Assembly: GCA_944381185.1 (NCBI GenBank)
Contig: CALWKE010000002.1
Span: 66,050-130,049, forward strand
Length of the DNA: 64,000 nt
Source: an uncultured Clostridia bacterium
GTDB taxonomy: Bacteria; Bacillota; Clostridia; Christensenellales; UBA1242
Direction: 5' to 3'
The notes beneath the pieces are model-generated. The model worked only from the letters and a program-made list of their open reading frames with translations, made no database searches and was not told the DNA's origin. Numbering within the stretch: the stretch's first letter is position 1; each line of letters begins with the position of its first letter. The position numbers and the translations under genes are program-made. This document shows positions 1 to 8,532 of the stretch, in pieces.

Positions 1-1
1 T

Positions 2-82
2 ATTACAGATAAGAATTTATCTGATGCAATTATAAAAGAATTGAATTATTTTGGAGGAAACTTTGAACAAAACAGAAAATAA
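2..82 (+). CDS. 3' end of probable L7Ae-family protein YlxQ (partial)
   Basis: An open frame enters from the left edge and ends at TAA 80-82, giving a 26-residue tail that begins ITDKNLSDAIIKEL. This resembles the C-terminal helix of L7Ae/YlxQ-type RNA-binding proteins, and ylxQ normally sits directly upstream of infB in Firmicutes. The frame overlaps the infB start by 20 bases and carries the infB ribosome site inside it, as expected for translational coupling. Only the tail is visible, so the family call rests mostly on gene order. Confidence 0.45.
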   Translation: MTDKNLSDAIIKELNYFGGNFEQNRK

Positions 83-2675
83 AACACAAGTAGATTTTTC
101 TAACATAAGAGATTTGCAAAATATTTTAAAATCTAACAGCATCTCTACTTTTGTTATGAATTTAAAAGAATCTAAACAAAAATTGAATAAGTTAGCTTCG
201 AAAATTGTTGAACTTAAAAAAGAAACAGAAAAGAAAGAAGTTAAAACTGATGTTGTTTCTCAAATTAAAACAGAAACGGTTCAAGAAAAGTCAGTTCAAG
301 CAAATGAGAATAATATTGATAAGACTTCAGTTAAAGAAAATAAAAATGTTTCTGCCACAAATAATAATCGTTCAACAAATGGTCAAGGGTTTGGTTCAAG
401 ACAGCCTCAAAATATGACTAATAGAAGAAATGATTTTACGCAGAGAAATGGAAATCAAAGTTCTTTTGGGCAGAGAAATAGTGGAAGGTTTACACCTACT
501 GGTGAAAGAAGGTTTGATAACAACTCTCAATTTGGCGATAGAAGACAAGGTTCTTATAATGGTGGTTCTTTTGCAGGTGGTCAATCAAGGTTTGGAACAA
601 GACCAACAGGTGCTACTGGTAGTGGTTTGCAAAGAAGACCAATGGGTGCAACAACTGGTTCTATGGGACCAAGACTTCCAAGGCCAACTGAAACTTTTGA
701 TGCTAGCCAATTATCACGAAATAATAATAGAACAAATCAAAAGAAAAAATCTTCTTATGAAAGAGGAGATGAAAAGAAGTCTTTAAACAAAAAGGCTCTT
801 TTGATGCGTGGTTATGTTGATGAAAATGGTATTGACGAAAGTGAACAAAATGAACAAGTAAGTTTCAAAAAACATACCAAAAAACAGAGAGAAGAACAAG
901 CACCTGTTAAACCAGTTCAAAAAATTGACCATGCAGTTATTACAACTGATAATTTAACGGTTAAAATTTTAGCTGAAACTATTGGTAAATCTGTTCCAGA
1001 ACTTATGAGCAAGTTTTTGCTTCTTGGTATGATGGTTAACATTAATAGTAACATAGATTTTGAATCTGCTGAACTTGTTGCATCAGAATTTGGAATAACG
1101 CTTGAAAAGAAAGTTGAAAAATCATTTGAAGAAAAACTTGCAGAGAGTTATTCAAGCATTGTTGACAGTGAAGAAGATTTGGTTAAAAGACCAGCAGTTG
1201 TTACAGTTATGGGTCATGTTGACCATGGTAAAACTTCTCTTCTTGATCGCATTAGAAAGACCAATGTTGTTAGCGGTGAAGCAGGTGGAATTACTCAAAG
1301 CATTGGTGCTTACACAATCACTATTAATGGTGAAGTAATAACATTTATTGATACTCCGGGTCATGCTGCATTTACTGCAATGCGTGAGCGTGGTGCAAAA
1401 CTTACTGATATTGCAATTTTGGTTGTTGCTGCCGATGATGGTGTTATGCCTCAAACTGTTGAGTGTATTAAGCAAATCAAACAAGCAAAAGTTCCTATGA
1501 TTGTTGCAATCAACAAGATTGACACGCCAAAGGCTAATATTGAAAATGTTAAGACCCAACTTGCATCATATGATGTTCTTCCTGAAGAATGGGGCGGCGA
1601 TGCTATTATTGTTCCAATTAGTGCAAAACAAGGCACAAATATTGATAAACTTTTAGAGATGGTTTTATTTGTTGCTGAATATCAAAATTTAAGAGCCAAT
1701 CCAAAAAGAAAAGCATCGGGTTCAATTATTGAAGCAAAACTTGATAAGGGTGTTGGTGCGGTTGCAACTGTTCTTGTTCAAAATGGAACACTCAATGTTG
1801 GAGATTATGTTGTTGTTGGAACTTGCACAGGTAAAATTAGAGCAATGATGAATGATAAGCACGAGAGAATTAAAAGTGCTGGTCCATCAATGCCAGTGCA
1901 AATTATGGGATTAAGTGGTGTTCCAAATGCTGGTGATGAACTTTTTGTTGTTGATGAAAAGATGAGCAGACAAGTTGCATTAGAACGTCAAAATCAAGCT
2001 AAAATTGACATGATTAAAAGTGCTGACCTTTCAATTGAAAGTATGATGAATAAAATTGCTGACAGCAATTTTAAAGATTATAATGTTATTGTTAAGGCAG
2101 ATGTTCAAGGTTCTGTTGAAGCATTAAAACAAACTCTTTCAGAAATAAAAAATGAAGAAGTTAAAGTAAGGTTTGTTAGTGGTGGTGTTGGTGCTGTAAA
2201 TGAAAATGATGTAAGCATGGCACAAGCATCAAATGCTATTATTATTGCATTTAACACAAAAACGGATTTCAAAGCAAAAGTTTTGGCTGACAAATATAAA
2301 GTAGAAATCAAAAATTCAAAAATTATCTATGAAGTGCTTGATTATGTAACTGAAAAAATAAGCAAAATGGTTACACCAAAGTATAAGGAAGTTATAACAG
2401 GGCATGCAGAAATCAGGCAAACATTCAAAGCAAGCAAAGTTGGACTTATTGCTGGAACTTATGTTTTGGACGGAAAGATTTCAAGAGATAATAAAGTTAG
2501 AGTTTATCGTGGCGAAAAACTTTTATTTGAAGGTGAAATTAACACAATTCAAAGAGAAAAGAATGAGGCAAAAGATGTTGATGCAGGGTATGAATGTGGC
2601 GTAACTTTTGCTGGATTTACCGATTTTGCAATTGGTGACACTTTTGAAACATATAAGTTAGAAAGAATAAATTAA
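63..2675 (+). CDS. infB: Translation initiation factor IF-2
   Basis: GTPase that delivers initiator fMet-tRNA to the 30S subunit and promotes subunit joining. The G domain shows the P-loop GHVDHGKT at residues 384-391, DTPGH near 430 and NKID near 484-487, followed by the IF-2 domains II to IV. The start is TTG at 63 because GGAGGA lies at 53-58; an in-frame TTG at 51 has no ribosome site. At 870 residues it is of long-form length. Residues about 80-230 are low complexity, rich in G, R, N, Q, S and F, unlike the usual lysine/glutamate-rich linker. The gene lies between probable ylxQ and rbfA, as in other Firmicutes. Confidence 0.98.
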   Translation: MNKTENKTQVDFSNIRDLQNILKSNSISTFVMNLKESKQKLNKLASKIVELKKETEKKEVKTDVVSQIKTETVQEKSVQANENNIDKTSVKENKNVSATNNNRSTNGQGFGSRQPQNMTNRRNDFTQRNGNQSSFGQRNSGRFTPTGERRFDNNSQFGDRRQGSYNGGSFAGGQSRFGTRPTGATGSGLQRRPMGATTGSMGPRLPRPTETFDASQLSRNNNRTNQKKKSSYERGDEKKSLNKKALLMRGYVDENGIDESEQNEQVSFKKHTKKQREEQAPVKPVQKIDHAVITTDNLTVKILAETIGKSVPELMSKFLLLGMMVNINSNIDFESAELVASEFGITLEKKVEKSFEEKLAESYSSIVDSEEDLVKRPAVVTVMGHVDHGKTSLLDRIRKTNVVSGEAGGITQSIGAYTITINGEVITFIDTPGHAAFTAMRERGAKLTDIAILVVAADDGVMPQTVECIKQIKQAKVPMIVAINKIDTPKANIENVKTQLASYDVLPEEWGGDAIIVPISAKQGTNIDKLLEMVLFVAEYQNLRANPKRKASGSIIEAKLDKGVGAVATVLVQNGTLNVGDYVVVGTCTGKIRAMMNDKHERIKSAGPSMPVQIMGLSGVPNAGDELFVVDEKMSRQVALERQNQAKIDMIKSADLSIESMMNKIADSNFKDYNVIVKADVQGSVEALKQTLSEIKNEEVKVRFVSGGVGAVNENDVSMAQASNAIIIAFNTKTDFKAKVLADKYKVEIKNSKIIYEVLDYVTEKISKMVTPKYKEVITGHAEIRQTFKASKVGLIAGTYVLDGKISRDNKVRVYRGEKLLFEGEINTIQREKNEAKDVDAGYECGVTFAGFTDFAIGDTFETYKLERIN

Positions 2676-2693
2676 AATTAAAAACTAAATTTT

Positions 2694-2722
2694 GAGCATT
2701 AGAAATAATGCTCTTAATTTTA
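2694..2722 (+). terminator. Hairpin with GAAA loop between infB and rbfA
   Basis: GAGCATTA (2694-2701) and TAATGCTC (2706-2713) form a perfect 8-bp stem closed by a GAAA tetraloop, followed by a T-rich but interrupted tail. It sits inside an otherwise continuous translation operon, so it may act as a partial terminator or an mRNA stability/processing element. The rbfA ribosome site follows about 12 bases later. Confidence 0.6.
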
Positions 2723-2733
2723 TTGGAGAGATT

Positions 2734-3096
2734 ATGACAACTAAAAGAATGAGCAGAGTTGACTCTGAAATGCAGAAAGCATTATCACAAATTATTTCAA
2801 AATTTGATGATTCTATTTTTTCAACAACAATATTTTCAATAACAAAGGTTGATGCCTATGCAGATTTTTCTATGGCAAAAATCTATGTAAGCGTTTTTGG
2901 CGATGATGAAAAGAAAAAAATTTTAATTGATAAATTGAATGATAACAAAAAGGCAATTAGGTTTGAACTTGCTCATAGCATGCGGTTTAAAAAAGTTCCT
3001 GATGTTTTGTTTGTGCTTGACGACACCGAAGAAAAGGCAGAAAAGTTAAATGAATTGTTCAAGCAAATTGAAGGAGAGCTTCCTGATGAAGAATAG
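2734..3096 (+). CDS. rbfA: Ribosome-binding factor A
   Basis: Small KH-fold protein that helps mature the 30S subunit by binding 16S rRNA near helix 1, known also as a cold-shock ribosome factor. The 120-residue length and the pattern KRMSRVDSEMQKALSQII, followed by a V-x-V-D-A-Y-x-D-x-S-x-A-K-I-Y core, fit RbfA. The start at ATG 2734 is set by GGAGAG at 2725-2730; an upstream in-frame start at 2692 lies inside the hairpin and has no ribosome site. Its end overlaps the nrnA start by 11 bases, and the order infB-rbfA-nrnA-truB is the standard Firmicute one. Confidence 0.93.
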   Translation: MTTKRMSRVDSEMQKALSQIISKFDDSIFSTTIFSITKVDAYADFSMAKIYVSVFGDDEKKKILIDKLNDNKKAIRFELAHSMRFKKVPDVLFVLDDTEEKAEKLNELFKQIEGELPDEE

Positions 3097-4048
3097 GATT
3101 ATTGAATGCCTTTTAAATTCTGAAAATGTAGCAATTTATGCACATATAAATATTGATTGTGATGGAATGGGTTCTTCGCTTGCTCTTAAAGAAGTTTTAG
3201 AGAGTTTAGGTAAAAAGGTTGATGTTTTTATTAACTCAAATTTTCCAGATAATTTTACTTTTTATGGAAATCTTGACTTTGTAAATAAAAAAAGTTGTAA
3301 AAATTATGATACTGCAATTTGTTTGGATATGCCAAATGAATCAAGACTTGGAAAATATAAATATACATATAGAAAGGGTGTAAAACAAACAATTTGTATT
3401 GACCATCATTATCTTGCTAATGAAAAGTTTTGTAAAATTAATTATGTTAAGCAAGCATCGTCTACAGCGGAAATATTATTTTTTATTTTAAAAGATATGA
3501 AGATTAATTTTACAAATTCGATTTGCAAATATTTGATTTCTGGAATAATTACTGATACCGGAAAATTTTCACATTCAATAAGCAACTCAACATTTTATGT
3601 TGTTTCAAAACTTTTGAAACTTGGAAAGTTTTCTATGGAAGAAATAACAACGCCTTTGTTTATGTCGATGAAGTATGAAATATTTTCGATGATGCAACTA
3701 GCTTATCAAAAAATAGAATTCTATTCCGATAAAAAACTTGCAATTATTATGTTTAATCACAATGAATTTAAAGAGAGAAACATAACGCTTGATGACCTTG
3801 ATGCATTTCCTGATATTCCTCTTCAACTTGAAAGCGTTAAATTTGCAATACTTGCTTCGGAAGATGATAAGGGATATTTTAGAGTATCTTTTAGGTCAAA
3901 GGGAAATGTGTCGGCAGCAGAAGTTGCAAAAACTTTTGGCGGAGGCGGGCATCTTAATGCTAGTGGTTGCAAAATTTTTGGTGAATTTGATGAAGTTAAA
4001 GAGTTATTAATTAATAACACAATTCAAACATTAGGTTGGGAAAGATGA
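3086..4048 (+). CDS. nrnA: DHH-family oligoribonuclease/pAp phosphatase NrnA
   Basis: Degrades short oligoribonucleotides to monomers and dephosphorylates 3'-phosphoadenosine 5'-phosphate. The DHH phosphoesterase motifs appear in order: HINIDCDGMGSS near the N-terminus, an internal D-M-P segment, IDHH, and GIITDTGKF. The DHHA1 domain ends with the glycine-rich FGGGGHLNASG motif. At 320 residues it is normal length. ATG 3086 is chosen because GGAGAG lies at 3073-3078; an earlier frame start at 3050 lacks a ribosome site. The stop overlaps the truB start (ATGA), indicating coupled translation. Confidence 0.92.
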   Translation: MKNRIIECLLNSENVAIYAHINIDCDGMGSSLALKEVLESLGKKVDVFINSNFPDNFTFYGNLDFVNKKSCKNYDTAICLDMPNESRLGKYKYTYRKGVKQTICIDHHYLANEKFCKINYVKQASSTAEILFFILKDMKINFTNSICKYLISGIITDTGKFSHSISNSTFYVVSKLLKLGKFSMEEITTPLFMSMKYEIFSMMQLAYQKIEFYSDKKLAIIMFNHNEFKERNITLDDLDAFPDIPLQLESVKFAILASEDDKGYFRVSFRSKGNVSAAEVAKTFGGGGHLNASGCKIFGEFDEVKELLINNTIQTLGWER

Positions 4049-4917
4049 TTGAAAGACAAATTGGTTTTGTGAATGTGATTAAGCCAACGGGTGTAACTTC
4101 TTTTGAAGTTGTGAGCAGAGTAAAAAAAATATTTAACGAAAAACATGTTGGGCATCTTGGAACACTTGACCCAGCGGCTTCAGGGGTTCTTCCAATTGCA
4201 GTTGGAAAGGCAACTAAATTTTTTGATTATTTTTTAAATAAAGATAAATGTTACACCGCTCTTGTTAAGTTTGGAAAGGAAACCGATACTCTTGATAGTT
4301 TTGGAAATATAACTAATATTAATGATAAAATTATATTAAAAGAAGACATTGAAAAGGTAATTTCAAATTTTGTTGGGGAAATCGAACAAGTTCCGCCAAA
4401 GTTTTCTGCAATAAAAATTGATGGAAAAAAAGCTTATGAACTTGCTCGAAAAAACATAAATTTTGAAATAAAATCACGAAAAATAACCATTTTTGATATT
4501 AAATTGATAAAAAATTGCGGAAAAAACTTATTTTTATTTAGAGTTCATTGTTCCGCAGGAACTTACATCAGAACTCTTTTTCAAGATATTGCAAAGGCAC
4601 TTAAAACGGTTTCAACAACAGTTACAATAATAAGAACCAAAAGTGGAAGATTTAAAATTGATGATGCAAAAACTCTTGATGAATTAGAAAAATCTCCAAA
4701 GGTTGATTTGATTGAAAAGATTTTTAGTGATTTGCAAATTATTGATATAAGTGCCAAATATGCTAAAAAAATTTTAAATGGTGTTAAATTAAAATTAAAT
4801 GAAATTGACTTTAATGTTGATAAAAGTAAAGAGTTTTTAATAAAATTTCAAGATAAATTAGTTGGATTATTTAAAGTGGAAAACAACTTAATAACTCCGA
4901 TTGTTTATGTTTATTAA
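4045..4917 (+). CDS. truB: tRNA pseudouridine-55 synthase
   Basis: Converts U55 to pseudouridine in the T-loop of tRNAs. The family signature GHLGTLDPAASGVLP is present near residues 37-51, with the catalytic aspartate at D42. Further TruB blocks include the KxxVPPKFSAIKxDGKKAYE type segment and the SAGTYIRTL motif. The 290-residue length is usual. ATG 4045 overlaps the nrnA stop as ATGA; an in-frame TTG at 4036 is less likely. It closes the infB-rbfA-nrnA-truB set. The riboflavin kinase gene ribF and rpsO, often next in Firmicutes, are not here; rpsO lies at 61 kb. Confidence 0.95.
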   Translation: MIERQIGFVNVIKPTGVTSFEVVSRVKKIFNEKHVGHLGTLDPAASGVLPIAVGKATKFFDYFLNKDKCYTALVKFGKETDTLDSFGNITNINDKIILKEDIEKVISNFVGEIEQVPPKFSAIKIDGKKAYELARKNINFEIKSRKITIFDIKLIKNCGKNLFLFRVHCSAGTYIRTLFQDIAKALKTVSTTVTIIRTKSGRFKIDDAKTLDELEKSPKVDLIEKIFSDLQIIDISAKYAKKILNGVKLKLNEIDFNVDKSKEFLIKFQDKLVGLFKVENNLITPIVYVY

Positions 4918-4929
4918 AGGTAGATATTT

Positions 4930-5784
4930 ATGATTAAATTTGGTCCATCAGGTTTTTCACAAGATTTTGAAAAAGAATTTAAATCAACTGTTGATATGCC
5001 ACAATGGTTATTGAAACATAATTTAAATTGTTATGAAATGGCGTTTACTTATGGTGTTAACCTTGCAGATGAAACAGCAAAAAAGTATGGCGATTTATTT
5101 AAAGAATCTGAAATTGAGGTTTCTGTTCATGCTCCATATTATATTAATTTTGCAAATCCAAATGAAGAAGCATTTGCAAAATCAGTAATGTATATAGTAG
5201 GCTCATTAAAAAAAATGAAGTTATTAAATGCTAAAAAACTTGTGTTTCATCCGGGAACCATGATGAAAATGACGAGAGAAGAAGCATTTAATAATACATA
5301 TAAAAATATAAAAAGATTAATTGAAATTTTGGATAGTTATGATGATTTGGGGGAATTTTATCTTTGCCCAGAAACAATGGGCAAGCATGGACAGATTGGA
5401 ACGGTTGAAGAGATTGCTAAAATTTGCTCAATAGATAAAAGAATTATTCCAACACTTGATTTTGGTCACATAAATGCTTTTAATGGTGGAAGTTTAAAAA
5501 CTGAAAAGGATTATGAAAATGTTTTTAAAATTTTAAAATCATATTTAGGTGATAGATTTAATAAAGTTCATATTCATTTTTCTAAAATAGAATATGGCAA
5601 GAAAGGAGAAATTAAGCATTTAACATTTGACGATGAAGTGTTTGGACCAAATTTTGAACCACTTGCAAAAGTTTTAAAAAAGTTAAATATTGATGCATGT
5701 CTTATTTCAGAATCAAATGGCGAGCAGACTCGTGATGCGGAAATTATGCGTAATATTTATAATGTAATTTCTAAAAATAATTGA
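4930..5784 (+). CDS. nfo: Endonuclease IV-family (deoxyribonuclease IV) protein
   Basis: Predicted TIM-barrel apurinic/apyrimidinic endonuclease of base excision repair. Residues that would bind the zinc cluster lie in family-like contexts: HAPYYINFANP, FHPGTMM, CPETMG, TLDFGHINAF and HIHFSK, followed by an E-S-N segment near the end. The 284-residue length matches endonuclease IV. A ribosome site AGGTAG precedes ATG 4930, 12 bases after truB, so it is probably in the same transcript. The first zinc ligand region is less typical than in E. coli Nfo, so an AP-endonuclease-like sugar isomerase is a remote alternative. Confidence 0.82.
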   Translation: MIKFGPSGFSQDFEKEFKSTVDMPQWLLKHNLNCYEMAFTYGVNLADETAKKYGDLFKESEIEVSVHAPYYINFANPNEEAFAKSVMYIVGSLKKMKLLNAKKLVFHPGTMMKMTREEAFNNTYKNIKRLIEILDSYDDLGEFYLCPETMGKHGQIGTVEEIAKICSIDKRIIPTLDFGHINAFNGGSLKTEKDYENVFKILKSYLGDRFNKVHIHFSKIEYGKKGEIKHLTFDDEVFGPNFEPLAKVLKKLNIDACLISESNGEQTRDAEIMRNIYNVISKNN

Positions 5785-5844
5785 TTTTTTGGTTGGTTTA
5801 TGATAATATGAGTTTGCAATAAATATTATAATTTTGGAGGATTT

Positions 5845-6402
5845 ATGATTACTGCTGGTGAATTAAGAAAGGGTGTAACCTTTGAATATGAAGGAAAGGT
5901 TTATGTTGTTGTTGATTTTTTGCATGTTAAACCGGGCAAAGGTGCAGCTTTTGTTAGAACTAAACTTAAAAATGTTATAACAGGTCAAGTTATTGAAATG
6001 ACTTTTAACCCTGTAACAAAATTTGAAAAAGCTCAAATTGAAAGAAAGCAAATGCAATATTTGTACTCTGATGGTGACCTTTATTACTTTATGGATAATG
6101 AAACTTATGAGCAAATTCCACTTAACCACGACCAAGTTGAAGATGCACTTCAATACATTGTTGAAAACATGGATGTAACAATTCAATTTTATAAGGGTGA
6201 GGCTTTTAGTGTTGAACCACCAAATTTTGTTGAACTTAAAATTGTTGAGTGCGAACCGGGTGTTCAAGGTGACACTTCAAAAGCTGGCAACAAACCTGCT
6301 AAACTTGAAACAGGGCTTGTTCTTCAAGTTCCACTTTTTGTTAATAATGGTGATACAATTAGAATTGACACAAGAACTGGAACATATATGTCAAGAGTTT
6401 AA
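5845..6402 (+). CDS. efp: Elongation factor P
   Basis: tRNA-shaped factor that rescues ribosomes stalled at polyproline stretches. The 185-residue protein has the three-domain EF-P pattern, with the tip loop VKPGKGAAF placing the modifiable lysine at K32. The proline before the glycine in this loop matches the Firmicute type (B. subtilis K32 carries a 5-aminopentanol group) rather than the lysylated type. The C-terminal [16 protein letters not shown] signature is complete. GGAGG lies 6 bases before ATG 5845. A terminator follows, so the gene ends its transcription unit. Confidence 0.98.
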   Translation: MITAGELRKGVTFEYEGKVYVVVDFLHVKPGKGAAFVRTKLKNVITGQVIEMTFNPVTKFEKAQIERKQMQYLYSDGDLYYFMDNETYEQIPLNHDQVEDALQYIVENMDVTIQFYKGEAFSVEPPNFVELKIVECEPGVQGDTSKAGNKPAKLETGLVLQVPLFVNNGDTIRIDTRTGTYMSRV

Positions 6403-6422
6403 TTAAAAATTTTGTTTTTTAG

Positions 6423-6456
6423 AAAAAATATGTCAAATAAAGACATATTTTTTTTT
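6423..6456 (+). terminator. Intrinsic terminator after efp
   Basis: ATATGTC (6428-6434) pairs with GACATAT (6442-6448) around an AAATAAA loop. The stem is extended by A/T pairs and followed by an uninterrupted run of T to 6456. It separates efp from the spoIIIA operon. Confidence 0.88.
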
Positions 6457-6511
6457 GGCAATTTTTCATAATGATTAATTAAGTATAGTATCATTTAGCA
6501 GGGGTGGAATA

Positions 6512-7432
6512 ATGTTATATAGCATATTGCCAGAGTGGCTTTATAATGAGATAACAAATTCTTTTTTACCTGAATTTGTGTTTGAGATAAGAATAAGAAT
6601 AAATAAACCAATAGTTATAAATTATAAAGGCAATTATCAGGTTTTATGCAGAAAAGATGGATATAATAACACAGCTATAATTGCAAATATTGAACTTGTT
6701 GAGTATGTTTTAAATGTTGCAACAAAACAATCACTTTATGCCTATAATGACCAAATAAAACACTGCTATGTGACAACTGATAGCGGAATTAGAATTGGTG
6801 TTTGTGGAAGAGTTGTTTCTAATGAAGGGAAAGTTTCAACTATAAAAAATATTTCATCACTTAATATAAGGGTTAGCCATCAAGTTCCTAATTGCAGTGA
6901 GAAGATTTTAAATTTTGTTTATGTTAATGGAAACATTAAAAATACTCTTGTGATATCTCCACCCGGTGCTGGAAAAACAACGCTAATAAGAGATTTGGCA
7001 TATAAACTATCAAATGAAAAACAAGTAAAAAATCTTTTAATAGTAGACGAAAGATTTGAGATAGCAGGATTTTGTCAAAACTCTATTCTTCAAACAGGTG
7101 ACTACTCTGATGTTATTTCAGGTTGCAACAAATATTTCGCTTTTAATGAAGCATTAAAAACAATGAGTCCTGCAGTTATAGTTACAGATGAAATATCTAC
7201 TGAAGATGATATATCTTCGATAAAAGAAACAATTAAGTCTGGAGTAAAGGTTATCGCAACAGCACATGCAGGTAGTATTGAAGATTTAAAATATAAAAAG
7301 TATTTTGACTCAATAATAAGGGATAAATATTTTGAGAGAATAATTGTTTTGTCAACTAGAAATGGAGTGGGAACTATTGAAGGTGTTTTTGATGATAATT
7401 TTAGATGCCTATACATTCCTTATATGATATGA
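6512..7432 (+). CDS. spoIIIAA: Stage III sporulation protein AA, ATPase
   Basis: Cytoplasmic secretion-type ATPase predicted to power the SpoIIIA-SpoIIQ channel between mother cell and forespore. The Walker A motif PPGAGKT lies at residues 150-156, with K155, and a Walker B-like LLIVDERFEIAG and a TDEI segment follow. The 306-residue length is normal. The ribosome site is the G-rich AGGGGTGG just upstream of ATG 6512. It heads the eight-gene spoIIIA operon and overlaps spoIIIAB as ATGA. I could not recognise a clear sigma-E promoter in the 55 bases between the efp terminator and the start. Confidence 0.93.
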   Translation: MLYSILPEWLYNEITNSFLPEFVFEIRIRINKPIVINYKGNYQVLCRKDGYNNTAIIANIELVEYVLNVATKQSLYAYNDQIKHCYVTTDSGIRIGVCGRVVSNEGKVSTIKNISSLNIRVSHQVPNCSEKILNFVYVNGNIKNTLVISPPGAGKTTLIRDLAYKLSNEKQVKNLLIVDERFEIAGFCQNSILQTGDYSDVISGCNKYFAFNEALKTMSPAVIVTDEISTEDDISSIKETIKSGVKVIATAHAGSIEDLKYKKYFDSIIRDKYFERIIVLSTRNGVGTIEGVFDDNFRCLYIPYMI

Positions 7433-7914
7433 AGATATTATTGGTTTTAATAGTGATAGTTGCCTTTGGATTTGTTGGATATGTTTACAAACAAAAACTT
7501 AAAAATGAATTAGATTTTTTTAAATTCATCAATGAATTTGAAGAGTATTATAACTCGAATATGACACTTTTTAAATGTGATATAATTGAAATAATAGATA
7601 AATTTATAATTATGCAAAATAATAAAAACGCAAAATATATTAATTTATTTTTAAAAAATAATAATCTATATGCAATTAATAAAGATTTTATTTCAAAACA
7701 AATTACAAATAAAGAGTCTGTTGAAACGATTTATAAATATTTGACATTATGTGGCAAAAGTGAATATGATTTTGAAAAAGAAAAGAATGAAAATTTTAAA
7801 GCTTATATAAATAATTCAATAATTGGTAGTGAAAAATTATACAGAGAAAAAGGTGGTTTGGTTTTTAAACTTTTACTTGCAATAGGAAGTGTTATTGGAA
7901 TTTTAATTTGGTGA
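7429..7914 (+). CDS. spoIIIAB: Stage III sporulation protein AB
   Basis: Membrane protein of the SpoIIIA channel, related in topology to the type II secretion platform protein GspF. It has one N-terminal hydrophobic helix (about residues 3-20), a soluble helical middle and a C-terminal hydrophobic helix, LLLAIGSVIGILIW. At 161 residues it is near the usual 170. ATG 7429 overlaps the spoIIIAA stop. Sequence identity to known SpoIIIAB proteins looks low, so operon position carries much of the assignment. Confidence 0.82.
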   Translation: MKILLVLIVIVAFGFVGYVYKQKLKNELDFFKFINEFEEYYNSNMTLFKCDIIEIIDKFIIMQNNKNAKYINLFLKNNNLYAINKDFISKQITNKESVETIYKYLTLCGKSEYDFEKEKNENFKAYINNSIIGSEKLYREKGGLVFKLLLAIGSVIGILIW

Positions 7915-7918
7915 TAAT

Positions 7919-8116
7919 ATGGATGTTTCAATTTTATTCAAAATTGGTGCAATAGGAATTTTAACTTGCGTTATTGCTCAACTATTTCAACATCAAGGTC
8001 GGTCTGATCTTGCAACGCTCACTGGGCTGGCTGGTCTTGTTATGGTTTTGATTATTGTTTTAGGTATGGTTAGTAATTTGTTTGGAACTATAAGGCAGTT
8101 GTTTGATTTATATTAA
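7919..8116 (+). CDS. spoIIIAC: Stage III sporulation protein AC
   Basis: Short two-helix membrane protein of 65 residues, the size expected for SpoIIIAC. The pattern MDVSILFKIGAIGILTC then a G-R-S-D-L-A turn and a second helix LVMVLIIVLGMVSNLF is typical of the family. GGTGATA precedes ATG 7919, and the gene begins 4 bases after spoIIIAB. The stop codon is followed directly by one copy of the CGCAAAAA-type repeat described below. Confidence 0.9.
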   Translation: MDVSILFKIGAIGILTCVIAQLFQHQGRSDLATLTGLAGLVMVLIIVLGMVSNLFGTIRQLFDLY

Positions 8117-8132
8117 AAATCGCAAAAATATT
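8116..8132 (+). repeat. Post-stop motif copy 1 (divergent)
   Basis: AAAATCGCAAAAATATT starts on the last base of the spoIIIAC stop codon. It differs from the 18-base form seen at 9862 and 30255 by one substitution and one missing A. The function is unknown. Confidence 0.5.
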
Positions 8133-8148
8133 TAATTTTGGTTAAAAA

Positions 8149-8532
8149 ATGATATTAAAAATTGTATTTATTGCTATAATTTGTATTTTTGCATCATCAT
8201 GCATTAAATCTTTTAGTGTTGAATTTTCAAACATTATTAGTGTTTGTGGTGGGGTATTAATTTTTTTATTATGTATTGATGAGATTTCAAATATTATTAA
8301 ATATTTTTCTGAAATATATAATATAACAAATTTAAAATTTGAATTTTTGTCAATAGTTTTCAAAATTATTGGGGTTGGTTACATAACTGAATTTGCTGCT
8401 GATATTGCTGAAGATTTTGGAAACCAAGTGGTTGCGTCAAAAGTTTTACTTGGAGGTAAGTTGGTTATATGCGGAATGACTCTTCCAATAATAAAAAATT
8501 TGCTTTCAATTCTTTTGTCGTTTTTATCTTAA
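8149..8532 (+). CDS. spoIIIAD: Stage III sporulation protein AD
   Basis: Membrane protein of 127 residues with several hydrophobic helices, matching SpoIIIAD in length and position. The C-terminal half has the family-like stretch GYITEFAADIAEDFGN followed by LLGGKLVICGMTLPIIKNLL. The ribosome site is weak (TTGG region), so the gene may rely on upstream translation. Its last 64 bases overlap the beginning of spoIIIAE in another frame. Confidence 0.9.
   Translation: MILKIVFIAIICIFASSCIKSFSVEFSNIISVCGGVLIFLLCIDEISNIIKYFSEIYNITNLKFEFLSIVFKIIGVGYITEFAADIAEDFGNQVVASKVLLGGKLVICGMTLPIIKNLLSILLSFLS

Noticed and set aside
1152..1559. A 135-codon - strand frame inside infB
   Set aside because: It lies opposite the highly conserved G domain of IF-2 and has no promoter or ribosome site.
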